Origin: Streptomyces griseoviridis
Lineage (GTDB): Bacteria > Actinomycetota > Actinomycetes > Streptomycetales > Streptomycetaceae
Length of the DNA stretch: 64,000 nt
Assembly: GCF_005222485.1 (NCBI RefSeq)
Contig: NZ_CP029078.1
Span: 1,426,001 to 1,490,000 of the forward strand
Reading direction: 5' to 3'
Shown: positions 47,568 to 57,666 of the stretch, piece by piece
Layout of the letters: each line of letters opens with the position of its first letter
Position numbering within the stretch: the first letter of the stretch is position 1
The notes under the pieces: generated by a model
What the model was told of the DNA's origin: nothing
Seen by the model: only the letters and a program-made list of their open reading frames with translations
The model's database searches: none
Position numbers and translations under genes: made by a program

Positions 47568-48571
47568 CCGGAGAGGCCACCGACGGCAGGCAGCCCGCTA
47601 CGCGGCGGTGCGGGACGGCCCGTGGCGGTAGTCCCTCGGCGGGACGCCGTACGCGGCGCGGAAGGGCGGCTGAACTCGGCGGCCCGCGGGAACCCCCAGC
47701 GCGCGGCGATGACATGGATGGGGGTGTCGTGGAGGGCGGGGTCGGTGAGGTTGTGGCGGGCGCCCTCCAGGCGCTGTCCGCGGATGTAGGCGGCGACGGT
47801 GACGCCCTCGTCGCGGAAGAGGCGGTGCAGATGGCTCAGCGAGACGGAGTGCGCGGCGGCTATCGCGCCGGGGGTCAGGCCGGGGTCGTGCAGGTTCTGC
47901 CGGATGAACGCCTGGATGGCGAGGGCCAGGGTCCGCCGCCTGGTCTCGGGCGACAGGGACGTGACCGTTTCGAGGGTGTGCGCGAACAGCGCGGCGACGA
48001 GGTCGGCGAGGACCGTGCCGAGGCGCGGGGCGTCCTCGGCGGTGTACTGGCCGGTGTTCTCGCTGAGTTGGGTGAGGAACAGGGCGAGCAGCGCGCCGAC
48101 TCCCGTACCGCCCGACATCGGCCGCCCGATCGCCTGCTCGGCCCGGCCCCTCGGCAACGGCAGCCGCGCCTTGGGGACCTCCACACCGACCGTCCTGATC
48201 AGTTCCTGACTGGTCCAGGTCTCCGACGTCCGCGCGGAGTCGGTCGAGTAGAAGTCACCCAGTCCGTAGGTCGCCTCCTGTCTGCTCCAGGCGACTCCCC
48301 CGTGCCCCTTCAGGACCAGGGTGAGGTGGAAGATCTCGGGGTCGGACTGCCGGATCAGCTTCGGGGTCCGTACGAACACCGTGGGGTCGAACTCGGCCGG
48401 CCAGACCGCGACATCGCCGAGGCTGATCAGCCGCAGCCGCGCGTGGAAGTCGGCCGCGCGGGTGCTGCGCAGCTCCAGCGGGGCGTGGGTGGCGCTCATG
48501 ACCTGGCGCCAGCCCTCGAACCGTTCGGCCGTGGGCAGGTCCGCGCTCCGGAACACCGTCTCGACCAGCAT
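47507..48571 (-). CDS. AraC-family regulator with apparent C-terminal frameshift
   Basis: As sequenced, 354 aa. The N-terminal AraC-binding-like domain (about 1-200: TAERFEGWRQVMSATHAPLE, EIFHLTLVLKGHGGVAW) and first HTH (TPGAIAAAHSVSLSHLHRLF) are normal. In the second HTH the frame breaks after GFPRAAEFSR. The sequence continues in an odd Ser/Arg/Pro-rich frame, whereas shifting by one base gives FRAAYGVPPRDYRHGPSRTA and a stop at 47598-47600, exactly the expected family C-terminus. The break is at about 47664-47668 on the plus strand (GAAGGGCGGC; GAAGGCGCGGC would restore it). Either a sequencing error or a real one-base loss that damages DNA binding. ATG at 48569-48571 follows AGGAGGGGTGGCGGAG. 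Confidence 0.82.
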   Translation of the reverse strand: MLVETVFRSADLPTAERFEGWRQVMSATHAPLELRSTRAADFHARLRLISLGDVAVWPAEFDPTVFVRTPKLIRQSDPEIFHLTLVLKGHGGVAWSRQEATYGLGDFYSTDSARTSETWTSQELIRTVGVEVPKARLPLPRGRAEQAIGRPMSGGTGVGALLALFLTQLSENTGQYTAEDAPRLGTVLADLVAALFAHTLETVTSLSPETRRRTLALAIQAFIRQNLHDPGLTPGAIAAAHSVSLSHLHRLFRDEGVTVAAYIRGQRLEGARHNLTDPALHDTPIHVIAARWGFPRAAEFSRPSAPRTASRRGTTATGRPAPPRSGLPAVGGLSGHSGGPVSDCSAQMTFPSGE

Positions 48572-48682
48572 CTCCGCCACCCCTCCTGTTCGACTTCCGG
48601 GCCGATGCCCCCGCACCCCAGTCTCACCCGGTCAGGCCCGCCGGCACAGCTCCGCCCGCGGGTGATCACGGGCCGGGACGTC

Positions 48683-49858
48683 TCAGGCCCCGGACCTGAG
48701 CGCGCCCAGTATCCAGGGGATGTCGTGCCGGTCCGCGGCGATCAGCACGGGGGTGTCGCCGTCGCGGCACTCCACCACCAGGTGGGTGTGGTGCGGCGGG
48801 GGCCGCGGATCGGTGCGGAGCGGCGGGCGGACCCGGACGGCCTCCAGGTCGGGCGGGACCGGCCGTCTGGCGACCCGGCCGGTCGGATCGGTGGTGACGG
48901 CGAGCAGCCCGGGACCGATCACCAGATAGTCGAAGCCGTGCAGGTCGTAGGGCACGTCCCCGCTCAGCGACACGGGCACGCACCGCTGCTCCGCTGACCG
49001 CTCGGGCGCGATCTCGACGCTGTCCGCGTCGGCAGACCGGGTGGACCCGGCGGTGCGGCGGCGGCCCGTGAGGAGGACGACGGCGGTGGCGGCCGTCGCG
49101 GTCACCGCAGTGGCGACGGCCGTGAACACCAGCACCTCGGTGAGGCCGGGCCCGAAGAGTCCGACGACGAAGACGGTCGCCGCGAGCAGCGCGCACGCCA
49201 CCACGGGAACCACGAGCTGCCAGGGGGAGGCGAGACGGGAGAAGCGCGAGCGGCGGGCCGACCAGTACGCGCACCAGCAGAACATCCCGGCGGCGATCAG
49301 CAGGGCGAGCGCCGTGGCGGCCAGCGCGCCGGGGGTCCTGGTGGGTGCCGCCGCCGTCTCCTCGCGGACGCCCGCCGACGTGACGGCCCGCACCTCGCCG
49401 CGCCAGGAGGTGAGGGTGATCCGGTCGCCCGGCTCGGCCGCCGACAGGACCGGGCCGCCGCCCCTCAACCGCACCTCGCCGCGGTGTCCTCCGGTGGTGT
49501 AGGAGAGCCGGCGGTAGATCTGCCGCCAGCTCTCCCCGGGGGCACCGGCCTCGACCACGGTGGCCTGTCGGTCCCGCAGGCAGTCGCCCTCGTCGCGGCC
49601 GGCGCCGGCGGGGCAGGGCCGTGCGGAGCGGTAGTCGTCCCGGGCGGCCGTCGCGCCGGGCAGCGGTCCTGTCAGCAGCACCACGGCCGCCACCAGCAGG
49701 AGCAGCCCGGCGAGACCGCACAGGAGCACTCCGGTCCTGCCGCCCAGGGGCGGATACGGCGCGCCGCCGGACGACGGGGACGACGGCGATGGCCCGGACG
49801 ACGGAGACCGCCCGGACGACGGGGATGGCCGGGGTGACGGAGACGGCTGAGGCGGCAT
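48683..49858 (-). CDS. hypothetical membrane protein with Ser/Pro-rich N-terminus
   Basis: A 391-aa protein of unknown function. The first about 36 residues are low-complexity Pro/Ser (PSPSSGRSPSSGPSPSSPSS). A transmembrane helix follows (GVLLCGLAGLLLLVAAVVLL), then a soluble region (about 70-165) with RDCLRDRQ-like and ITLTSWRGEVRAVTSAG sequence, two more helix pairs (about 170-195, 215-280) and a cytoplasmic C-terminal domain with LVVECRDGDTPVLIAADRHD. Similar proteins are common in Streptomyces. ATG at 49858 has GGAG 11 bases upstream; an ATG at 49876 (MTENCSM) is the alternative start. It is divergent from the acyltransferase gene. Confidence 0.8.
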   Translation of the reverse strand: MPPQPSPSPRPSPSSGRSPSSGPSPSSPSSGGAPYPPLGGRTGVLLCGLAGLLLLVAAVVLLTGPLPGATAARDDYRSARPCPAGAGRDEGDCLRDRQATVVEAGAPGESWRQIYRRLSYTTGGHRGEVRLRGGGPVLSAAEPGDRITLTSWRGEVRAVTSAGVREETAAAPTRTPGALAATALALLIAAGMFCWCAYWSARRSRFSRLASPWQLVVPVVACALLAATVFVVGLFGPGLTEVLVFTAVATAVTATAATAVVLLTGRRRTAGSTRSADADSVEIAPERSAEQRCVPVSLSGDVPYDLHGFDYLVIGPGLLAVTTDPTGRVARRPVPPDLEAVRVRPPLRTDPRPPPHHTHLVVECRDGDTPVLIAADRHDIPWILGALRSGA

Positions 49859-50085
49859 CGAACAATTCTCCGTCATCGTGGCTGATCCCGCTCGGAACGC
49901 GTGTTCCGGACGGAGGACCGGATCTGACGAAACGTCATGACAGCGGGTGCGCGACCGGCATGGGACCGGCCCGAGCCGGTTACACGTAAGAGGACCCGCA
50001 CGTAAACTGATCTCCTCCAACATCACTCTTGACCTGTGTGAACGCGGCCCCCTCGGGCCGAATCGGTACCGTTGGGAGCGACCCC

Positions 50086-50802
50086 GTGTTCTATTACGTC
50101 CTCAAGTACGTGCTGTTGGGGCCCCTGTTGAGAGTGCTGTTCCGGCCTCGCATCGAGGGCCTCGACCACGTGCCTGCCACCGGCGCCGCGATCATCGCCG
50201 GCAACCACCTCTCCTTCTCCGACCACTTCCTGATGCCGGCCATCCTCAAGCGGCGCATCACGTTCCTGGCGAAGAAGGAGTACTTCACCGGGCCCGGCAT
50301 CAAGGGCCGGCTCACCGCGGCCTTCTTCCGCAGCGCGGGGCAGATCCCGGTCGACCGCACCGGCAAGGAGGCCGGGCAGGCCGCGATCCGCGAGGGCCTC
50401 GGGGTGCTCGCCGAGGACGAGCTGCTCGGCATCTACCCGGAGGGCACCCGCTCGCACGACGGCCGGCTCTACAAGGGCAAGGTGGGCGTCGCGGTGATGG
50501 CCCTGAAGTCGGGCGTCCCGGTGATCCCGTGCGCGATGATCGGCACCTTCGAGGCGCAGCCGCCCGGGAAGGTCATCCCGAACGTCCACCCGGTGGCGAT
50601 CCGGTTCGGCGAGCCCCTGGAGTTCTCCCGGTACGCCGGCATGGAGGACGAGAAGGCGATCCTGCGGGCCGTCACGGACGAGATCATGTACGCCATCCTG
50701 TCGCTGTCGGAGCAGGAGTACGTCGACGAGTACGCGTCGGTGGCGAAGGCGCAGCAGGCCGCCGAGCGGGAACGGCGGTTCCCGCGGCTGCCGTTGGGCT
50801 GA
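50086..50802 (+). CDS. 1-acyl-sn-glycerol-3-phosphate acyltransferase (PlsC family)
   Basis: A 238-aa membrane-associated acyltransferase that would acylate lysophosphatidate in phospholipid synthesis. The four family blocks are visible: AAIIAGNHLSFSDHFLMP (NHx4D catalytic motif, residues about 43-48), FFRSAGQIPVDRTG, LLGIYPEGTRSHDGRLYKG (EGTRS) and GVPVIPCAMIGTFEA. A hydrophobic N-terminal segment FYYVLKYVLLGPLLRVLF anchors it. GTG at 50086 follows GGGAGCGACCCC and is preferred over a GTG-type start 57 bp upstream. Monocistronic, with a strong terminator. One of several PlsC paralogues expected in Streptomyces. Confidence 0.92.
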   Translation: MFYYVLKYVLLGPLLRVLFRPRIEGLDHVPATGAAIIAGNHLSFSDHFLMPAILKRRITFLAKKEYFTGPGIKGRLTAAFFRSAGQIPVDRTGKEAGQAAIREGLGVLAEDELLGIYPEGTRSHDGRLYKGKVGVAVMALKSGVPVIPCAMIGTFEAQPPGKVIPNVHPVAIRFGEPLEFSRYAGMEDEKAILRAVTDEIMYAILSLSEQEYVDEYASVAKAQQAAERERRFPRLPLG

Positions 50803-50813
50803 GCGGGTGCGAA

Positions 50814-50855
50814 CGGTGCGGGGGGCGGCCGACGTTGTGGCCGCCCCCCGCACCG
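50814..50855. terminator. strong bidirectional hairpin terminator
   Basis: CGGTGCGGGGGGCGGCC (50814-50830) and GGCCGCCCCCCGCACCG (50839-50855) form a perfect 17-bp stem with an 8-nt loop, between the convergent ends of the acyltransferase (50802) and the secreted hydrolase (50870). Confidence 0.85.
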
Positions 50856-50869
50856 TGTGCGGGTGAGGG

Positions 50870-52468
50870 TTACGGCTTGGGCGTGGCGTGCGGGCCGCAG
50901 GTCACGTCGGCCGCGTCGAGCTTGCCGGTGAGCAGGTAGCTGTCCACCCGCTGGTTGATGCAGGAGTTGACCAGTCCGGTCACGCCGTGGGAGCCCGCGT
51001 CCTTCTCGGTGATCAGGCGGGAGCCCTTGAAGCGCTGGTGCAGGCTGACGGCGCCCTCGTAGGGGGTGGCGGCGTCATTGGTCGACTGCACGATCAGGAC
51101 CGGCGGCAGCTCCTTGTGGCTGGTGACCTCCACCGGGGTCCGCTGCTTGACGGGCCAGGTCGCGCAGGGCAGGTTCATCCAGGCGTTGGCCCAGGTCATG
51201 AACGGGTAGTTCTTGTGGAGCGCGGTGTTGTCGCGGTCCCACTTCTGCCAACTGGTGGGCCACTTGGCGTCGGTGCACTCGACGGCCGTGTAGACGGCGT
51301 TGCCGTTCTCCGAGGAGATGTTGCCCGCGGTGTCCGACAGGTCGGGAGCCGCGGCGTCGATCAGCGCCTGGGTGTCGCCGGCGACGTACTTGCTGAAGAC
51401 GGTGGCGACCGGCACCCACGACGAGTCGTAGTAGGGCGCGCTCTGGAAGAAGCTGATCAGCTCGGCCGGTCCGACGACCCCGCCGAGGGGCTTCTTCTTG
51501 GCGGTGGCGCGCAGGTCGAGCCACTTGGCCTGGACGGCGGCGCGGGTGGTGCCGAGGTGGAAGGCGGCGTCGTTGGCGGCGACCCAGTCCTGCCACTCCT
51601 TCCAGCGGCCCTCGAAGGCGATGTCCTGGTCCAGGTTGGCCTGGTACCAGACCTTCTCGCGCGACGGGTTGACGACGCTGTCGACGACCATGCGGCGCAG
51701 GTGGCCGGGGAACATCGTGCCGTAGACGGCGCCGATGTACGTGCCGTAGGAGACGCCGAGGTAGTTGAGCTTCTTCTCACCGAGGGCGGCGCGGATCACG
51801 TCGAGGTCGCGCACGGTGTTCGGCGTGGTCATCTGGGCCAGCGTCTGCTTGCCGGTGCGCTCGGCGCAGCCCTTGGCGTAGGCGGCGGCGAGCTTGCGCT
51901 GGACGCGCTTGTCGGCCTCGGAGTCGGGCACCGGGTCGAGCTTCGGCGCCTTGACGAACTCCTGCGGGTCCTGGCAGGAGATGGGCGCGGAGTGGCCGAC
52001 GCCGCGCGGGTCGAAGCCGACGAAGTCGTACGCCTTGGCGACGTTCGCCCAGACCGGGTTCTTGTTGGTGACCCGGGTCGGGAAGCGCAGACCGGAGCCG
52101 CCGGGGCCGCCGGGGTTGTAGACGATCGCGCCCTGGCGCTCGGCCTTGGTGCCGGTGTTGCCGATGTGGTCGACGGCGAGCTTGATCTGCTTGCCGTAGG
52201 GCTTGGCGTAGTCGAGCGGGACGCTGACCCAGCCGCACTGGATGGGGGCGACGAGACCCCAGTCGGCGGGGCAGTCCTTCCAGTCGATGCCGGTCTTCGC
52301 GGCCCGTTCCGCCGCGATGGCCGCGCCGCGCGCCTCACGGTCCTGGCCGTGCCGGGTTCCGGCGCTGGCCGAGGGCGCGGCGACGGCGCCGGCTATCAGC
52401 GCGGCGGTGACGAACACGCCGGCGGAACCGAGCGCCGCCGCCCGCCTGTTCGTTCTGATACCCCTCAA
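50870..52468 (-). CDS. secreted alpha/beta-hydrolase, SlpD/Tap-type tripeptidyl aminopeptidase family
   Basis: A 532-aa exported hydrolase of the mycelium-associated proteinase/tripeptidyl aminopeptidase group. A signal peptide (AALGSAGVFVTAALIAGAVA then APSASA) ends near residue 36. The catalytic domain has IVYNPGGPGGSGLRFPT (oxyanion), FVGFDPRGVGHSAPI, nucleophile Ser in YLGVSYGTYIGAVYG (about residue 240), and a C-terminal TAP-like domain with LIVQSTNDAATPYEGAVSLH (Asp) and ITEKDAGSHGVTG (His). The start is TTG at 52466-52468, with GGGGAGG 7 bp upstream; no ATG or GTG in frame has equal support. It would cleave N-terminal peptides outside the cell. Confidence 0.9.
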   Translation of the reverse strand: MRGIRTNRRAAALGSAGVFVTAALIAGAVAAPSASAGTRHGQDREARGAAIAAERAAKTGIDWKDCPADWGLVAPIQCGWVSVPLDYAKPYGKQIKLAVDHIGNTGTKAERQGAIVYNPGGPGGSGLRFPTRVTNKNPVWANVAKAYDFVGFDPRGVGHSAPISCQDPQEFVKAPKLDPVPDSEADKRVQRKLAAAYAKGCAERTGKQTLAQMTTPNTVRDLDVIRAALGEKKLNYLGVSYGTYIGAVYGTMFPGHLRRMVVDSVVNPSREKVWYQANLDQDIAFEGRWKEWQDWVAANDAAFHLGTTRAAVQAKWLDLRATAKKKPLGGVVGPAELISFFQSAPYYDSSWVPVATVFSKYVAGDTQALIDAAAPDLSDTAGNISSENGNAVYTAVECTDAKWPTSWQKWDRDNTALHKNYPFMTWANAWMNLPCATWPVKQRTPVEVTSHKELPPVLIVQSTNDAATPYEGAVSLHQRFKGSRLITEKDAGSHGVTGLVNSCINQRVDSYLLTGKLDAADVTCGPHATPKP

Positions 52469-52596
52469 GTGGGACCTCCCCGTACATCGTTTCGATTCGG
52501 TACGGGGGATCCTCGCTGCTGTGAGCTTCCTGAGAACAGGGGTCGTTGACCTTCTTTGCCAATCCGATAGCCGGAATGTGATGTCCCGCTGAGCGG

Positions 52597-53351
52597 TCAG
52601 GGCAGTTGACCGAGGGCTTCGTCCAACACCCGCCGCAGCAGCCGGGCGTCGGCCGCGACAGCGGTCACCAGGACGGCGGGCCCGGCGAGCGGCACCAGTG
52701 CGGCCCCCTCTCCGAGCAGTCGTGCCCGAGGCGGATCGGCGGCGAACTCGGGTCTCACGAGCAGCAGTTGGCCGACGGCGCGGTGGCCGCCGAGCACGGC
52801 GGGGCCGTCCCAGCCGCCGGGGGCACCGGGACCGCAGGCCAGCTCCTGGTCGAGGACCAGCCCCCCGCCGATCCGCAGCGTCAGACGGCTGGTGAGCCGG
52901 CCGGGCTCCTCGCCGAACCGTCCGAGCACCTGCTCCTCGCGCAGCACGATCCTGGCCCCCTCGCCCGCCTCCACCCGGGTGGTGACATACAGGTCGCTGC
53001 CGGCCGCCGAGATCAACTGCTCGGGCAGCCAGGTCAGTTCGCCGCCCTCGGCGATGTCGAGGTGGACGTCGTAGCGGGCCTCGCCCTTGGCCTGGCCGGG
53101 CAGCGCGATGGTGGCGGCGGCCGAGCCGACCCGCAGCCGGGCGCCGCTCTCCACGGCCGCCCGCACCGCGAAGCGGTCGCCGCCGAGCGGGCCGCTCATC
53201 GCGCCGACGAGCATCACCCGGGCCTCGTCCCCGCTCCCCCGGGTGCGTCGCGGGGCCAGCGGCCCGTCACCTTCCAGGACCGGCAGGGAGGTGCCGCCCC
53301 GGCCGTCGGCGCGGGCGACGATCCGGGCGGTGGCGCGGACCCCGCTCACGC

Positions 53352-53355
<4 letters not shown>
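52597..53355 (-). CDS. ureD: urease accessory protein UreD
   Basis: A 252-aa scaffold protein for urease activation. Diagnostic: [40 protein letters not shown] and [20 protein letters not shown], the conserved UreD core that threads nickel toward UreC. GTG at 53355 overlaps the ureG stop (GTGA), so it is the last gene of the urease operon. UreD binds UreF and UreG around the apo-urease. Confidence 0.93.
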
Positions 53356-54029
<674 letters not shown>

Positions 54030-54076
54030 GTACGGCTCCTAAAGTGCTCTGTGCCCTGGGGCGGCAGCCCCCTGGC

Positions 54077-54751
54077 TCACGACGCGAACAGGCGTACCGG
54101 CCAGCCGGCGTGCGCCTCCGCGCCGATCTCCGACAGCGGGGCGGAGGCGGCGGGCAGGGCGTCCACGCCGTCCGTGGCGGCCCGGCGGGCCGCCTCCACG
54201 GCCCGGTCCGCGACCTGGTCCGTCTCGGGTGCCAGCCGGGCCAGGACCCCGGTCGCGTCGAACGGGTCGAGGCTCAGCAGCCGCACCGTCGCCGACGCGG
54301 GCCCGCTCACGCTCTCGTAGGCCGCGCAGTACGCGGCGTCGAGCGGTCCGAGACCGGCGGCGCGTGCCGTGAGCCCCAACACCACAGGCTGGTGCGCCCC
54401 CTTGGGGAACGCCCGTGCCAGCGCGTCGAGTTCGGCGGCCGGCCAGGTCGCCCGCGCGGCCCGGGTCAGTTGCCTGCCCAGCTTGCGGGCGGCCGTGCGC
54501 AGCGCGGGTGAGGGGGTGCGCGCGTCGGCCGCCGCGTCCAACTCCCTTACGTCCAGGCCGAGGCAGGCCGCCGCCGCGAGGGAGGCGGCGACCAGGCCGG
54601 TGGTGTGCAGCCGGCCCCGGCAGAAGTCCGCGAGGCCGGCGGCGCCGGTGACCCGGCCGTCCTTGACGGCGGCCTCGGCCCCGCCGGAGTGCGCGTGCCC
54701 TCCGGCGGGGAACCGGCCGTCGGCCAGGACCAGCAGTGCCGACCTGGACAT
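54077..54751 (-). CDS. ureF: urease accessory protein UreF
   Basis: A 224-aa all-helical accessory protein: LLVLADGRFPAGGHAHSGGA at the N-terminus (UreF signature), ATWPAAELDALARAFPKGAH and QPVVLGLTARAAGLGPLDAA in the middle, SATVRLLSLDPFDATGVLA near the end. It couples UreD and UreG. ATG at 54749-54751 shares its last base with the ureC stop. Confidence 0.93.
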   Translation of the reverse strand: MSRSALLVLADGRFPAGGHAHSGGAEAAVKDGRVTGAAGLADFCRGRLHTTGLVAASLAAAACLGLDVRELDAAADARTPSPALRTAARKLGRQLTRAARATWPAAELDALARAFPKGAHQPVVLGLTARAAGLGPLDAAYCAAYESVSGPASATVRLLSLDPFDATGVLARLAPETDQVADRAVEAARRAATDGVDALPAASAPLSEIGAEAHAGWPVRLFAS

Positions 54752-56472
54752 CAGAAGAGGAAGTAACGCTGGGCCATGGGCAGTTCGGCGGCGGGCTGGG
54801 CCTCGACCAGCTCGCCGTCGATGTGCACGGCGAAGCTGTCCGGGTCGATCAGGACCTGGGGCCTCGCGTCGTTCTCCCGCATGTCCGCCTTGGTCACCGC
54901 GCGCGTCGACTCGATGGCGACGAACCGCTTGCCGAGCTGGAGCCGTTCCGGCAGTCCGTCCTCGATCGCGAGCGGCGCCACGAAGTTGAAGGAGTTGGCG
55001 GCGGGCGCCCGGCCGATCGCGCCGAACATCGGGCGCGGCAGGATGGGTTGCGGGGTCGGGATGGACGCGTTGGCGTCGCCCATCTGCGCGTAGGCGATCT
55101 GACCGCCCTTGAGCACCAGGAGCGGCTTGACACCGAAGAACGCGGGCTCCCACAGCACCAGGTCGGCGAGTTTGCCGGTCTCGACCGAGCCGATCTCCCG
55201 GGCGAGGCCCTGGGCGAGCGCCGGGTTGATCGTGTACTTGGCGACGTAGCGCCTGACCCGGTGGTTGTCGGCGCGGCCGTCGCCCGGCAGGGCGCCCCTG
55301 CGGCGCTTCATCACGTGCGCGGTCTGCCAGGTGCGCAGGATCACCTCGCCGATCCGGCCCATGGCCTGGGCGTCGGAGGAGATGATCGAGATGGCCCCGA
55401 GGTCGTGCAGGACGTCCTCGGCGCCGATGGTGGAGGGCCGGATGCGGGACTCGGCGAACGCGAGGTCCTCGGGGACGGCCGGGTTGAGGTGGTGGCAGAC
55501 CATCAGCATGTCGAGGTGTTCCTCGGCGGTGTTGACGGTGTACGGCCGGGTGGGGTTGGTGGAGCTGGGCAGCACGTGCGGCTCGGAGACGACGGTCATG
55601 ATGTCGGGCGCGTGCCCGCCGCCCGCGCCCTCGGTGTGGTAGGCGTGGATGCCTCGGCCGCCGATCGCGGCGAGGGTGTCCCCGACGAATCCGGCCTCGT
55701 TGAGGGTGTCGGTGTGGATGGCGACCTGGACGCCGGTCCGGTCGGCGACGGTGAGGGCCGCGTCGATGACGGCGGGCGTCGAGCCCCAGTCCTCGTGCAG
55801 CTTCAGGCCGAGGGCGCCGCCGCGGATCTGGGAGAGCATCCCCTGCTGGGAGACGGTGTTGCCCTTGCCGAGGAGACCGATGTTGACCGGGTGGCCCTCC
55901 ATCGCCTCCAGCATCCGGGCCAGGTGCCAGGGGCCGGGCGTCACGGTGGTGGCCTTGGAGCCCTCGGCGGGTCCGGTGCCGCCGCCCACCAGGGTGGTGA
56001 CACCGGAGGCGAGCGCCTCGTCGGCGACCTGCGGGCAGATGAAGTGGACGTGCGCGTCGACGGCGCCGGCCGTGAGGATGCGGCCGTTGCCCGCGATGAT
56101 CTCGGTCTCGGGACCGATCACCAGGTCCGGGTGGACGCCGTCCATGGTGTCGGGGTTGCCGGCCTTGCCGATGCCGGTGATCCGGCCGTCGCGGATGCCG
56201 ACGTCGGCCTTGACGATGCCCCAGTGGTCGATGATCAGCGCGCCGGTGACGACGGTGTCGGGGGCGCCGTCCGCGCGGGTGGCGAGGGACTGGCCCATGG
56301 ACTCGCGGATGACCTTGCCGCCGCCGAAGACGGCCTCGTCGCCGGCGAGCCCGGGGCCGCCGCTGCGGTCCTCCTCGATCTCGACGAGCAGATCGGTGTC
56401 GGCGAGCCGGACGCGGTCGCCGGTGGTGGGGCCGAAGAGGTCGGCGTAGGCGGCACGGGAGATCTCAGGCAT
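54751..56472 (-). CDS. ureC: urease subunit alpha
   Basis: A 573-aa catalytic subunit, the normal length. The dinuclear nickel site residues are visible: [12 protein letters not shown] (His pair), [16 protein letters not shown] (carbamylated Lys), [13 protein letters not shown] (His), [17 protein letters not shown] (His), [20 protein letters not shown] (flap with the conserved Cys-His) and [10 protein letters not shown] (Asp). It hydrolyses urea to ammonia and carbamate. ATG at 56470-56472 overlaps ureB by 8 bp. Confidence 0.98.
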   Translation of the reverse strand: MPEISRAAYADLFGPTTGDRVRLADTDLLVEIEEDRSGGPGLAGDEAVFGGGKVIRESMGQSLATRADGAPDTVVTGALIIDHWGIVKADVGIRDGRITGIGKAGNPDTMDGVHPDLVIGPETEIIAGNGRILTAGAVDAHVHFICPQVADEALASGVTTLVGGGTGPAEGSKATTVTPGPWHLARMLEAMEGHPVNIGLLGKGNTVSQQGMLSQIRGGALGLKLHEDWGSTPAVIDAALTVADRTGVQVAIHTDTLNEAGFVGDTLAAIGGRGIHAYHTEGAGGGHAPDIMTVVSEPHVLPSSTNPTRPYTVNTAEEHLDMLMVCHHLNPAVPEDLAFAESRIRPSTIGAEDVLHDLGAISIISSDAQAMGRIGEVILRTWQTAHVMKRRRGALPGDGRADNHRVRRYVAKYTINPALAQGLAREIGSVETGKLADLVLWEPAFFGVKPLLVLKGGQIAYAQMGDANASIPTPQPILPRPMFGAIGRAPAANSFNFVAPLAIEDGLPERLQLGKRFVAIESTRAVTKADMRENDARPQVLIDPDSFAVHIDGELVEAQPAAELPMAQRYFLF

Positions 56473-56776
56473 CGAGGGCACCTCCGGTCTCCCCGCGCAG
56501 TCCGGGCACGACCCGGGCACCGGCGAGGGGGACGAGTTCGACGTCGACGGGGATACCGGGCTCGAAGCGGACGGCGGTGCCGGCGCTGACGTTCAGCCGC
56601 TTGCCGCGGGCCGCCGCGCGGTCGAAGTCGAGTCCGGGGTTGGCCTCGGCGAAGTGGTAGTGGGAGCCGACCTGGACGGGGCGGTCGGCGGCGTTGAGCA
56701 CGGTCAGGCGGGTGACCTCGCGGCCCGCGTTGTAGACGACCGGGTCGTCCGCGAACAGGATCTCTCCGGGAATCAC
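56465..56776 (-). CDS. ureB: urease subunit beta
   Basis: A 103-aa structural subunit: [79 protein letters not shown]. Normal length. ATG at 56774-56776 lies 9 bp after ureA; the 3' end overlaps ureC. Forms the (abc)3 urease with UreA and UreC. Confidence 0.97.
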   Translation of the reverse strand: MIPGEILFADDPVVYNAGREVTRLTVLNAADRPVQVGSHYHFAEANPGLDFDRAAARGKRLNVSAGTAVRFEPGIPVDVELVPLAGARVVPGLRGETGGALDA

Positions 56777-56785
56777 GGGCGCACC

Positions 56786-57088
56786 TCAGACGATCGGTTC
56801 GTGGACGGTGACGAGCTTGGTGCCGTCCGGGAAGGTCGCCTCGACCTGGACGTCGTGGATCATCTCGGGGACGCCTTCCATGACGTCGTCCCGGGTGAGC
56901 AAAGTCCGTCCCGAGGCCATCAGCTCGGCGACGGTCCGGCCGTCGCGGGCGCCCTCCAGGATGTGGGAGGTGAGGAGCGCGACCGTCTCCGGGTGGTTGA
57001 GCCGCAGCCCGCGGGCCCTGCGCTTCTCCGCCACGTCAGCCGCCACATGGATCAGCAGCCTCTCCTGCTCGTGCGGGGTCAGTTGCAC
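56786..57088 (-). CDS. ureA: urease subunit gamma
   Basis: A 100-aa structural subunit, exact usual length when started at GTG 57088 ([20 protein letters not shown]). Conserved [20 protein letters not shown] and [20 protein letters not shown] follow. GAGGTGT lies just upstream. A 12-bp upstream in-frame ATG (MRCD) is possible but would give a non-family N-terminus. First gene of the ureABCFGD operon; the promoter region contains a candidate GlnR half-site at 57191-57206. Confidence 0.96.
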   Translation of the reverse strand: MQLTPHEQERLLIHVAADVAEKRRARGLRLNHPETVALLTSHILEGARDGRTVAELMASGRTLLTRDDVMEGVPEMIHDVQVEATFPDGTKLVTVHEPIV

Positions 57089-57190
57089 ATCACACCTCAC
57101 AGTCCTCGCTCCGGGCCGCGCGGGGCCCGGATTGCCGCGGCCACGGGGCGACGTCCCTGGTGGCGTGGATCGGCAGGCTAATTGGGCAGG

Positions 57191-57206
57191 GTTTCGAACA
57201 AGTTAA
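57191..57206 (-). promoter_or_regulatory. candidate GlnR box upstream of ureA
   Basis: On the minus strand TTAAC-N6-GAAAC (57206 to 57191), close to the GlnR a/b-site pattern gTnAc-N6-GaAAc, lies about 105 bp upstream of the ureA start in a locally AT-rich patch. GlnR is known to repress urease genes in S. coelicolor. Only one site pair is clear. The remainder of the 299-bp gap 57089-57387 shows no gene. Confidence 0.5.
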
Positions 57207-57387
57207 CCTCGCGGTGATCACGCGACCCGGCCCGGGGCCGCTTCCCGGCACCCTCGGCGGAACGTATACGGCGGCGGCGGGGCGGCACGGGCCGGCCGCG
57301 GGGAGACGACGGGAGTCCGCGCGGGCAGGCCGCCGGGCGGCGGGGGCGCCACCGCCGGGCGCGAGGGCGCCGGACCGCGGTTCAGGT

Positions 57388-57666
57388 TCAGGGGCCGCCG
57401 GGCCGCCGGTGCTCCGCCGCGACCCCGTAGCGCTGGTGCTCACGCGGGGCGGAGGCGACCTCGCGGACGGCGGAGACGGAGCTGACGACGGGCTCGTCAG
57501 CGGCGGCGTCCAGCTCGGCGAGCCGCTCCAGGTCGGCGGCCGAGACCAGGGCGACCAGGGGCTTCCCGTGCCGCGTCACGACCACGCGCTCGCCGCCGTA
57601 CACCACCCGATTGATCAGGTCCGCCAGCTCGGCCCTGGCTTGGGTCACGGGAATCTCGTAGGCCAT
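57388..57666 (-). CDS. Phd/YefM-family antitoxin-like protein (no adjacent toxin)
   Basis: A 92-aa protein whose first about 55 residues are a clear Phd/YefM antitoxin DNA-binding domain: MAYEIPVTQARAELADLINR then VVYGGERVVVTRHGKPLVAL and VSAADLERL. The C-terminal part (EPVVSSVSAVREVASAPREH) is disordered and would be the toxin-binding arm. No RelE, YoeB, Doc or PIN-type gene lies on either side, so it is solitary here. ATG at 57664-57666. May repress its own promoter or serve a distant toxin. Confidence 0.85.
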   Translation of the reverse strand: MAYEIPVTQARAELADLINRVVYGGERVVVTRHGKPLVALVSAADLERLAELDAAADEPVVSSVSAVREVASAPREHQRYGVAAEHRRPGGP

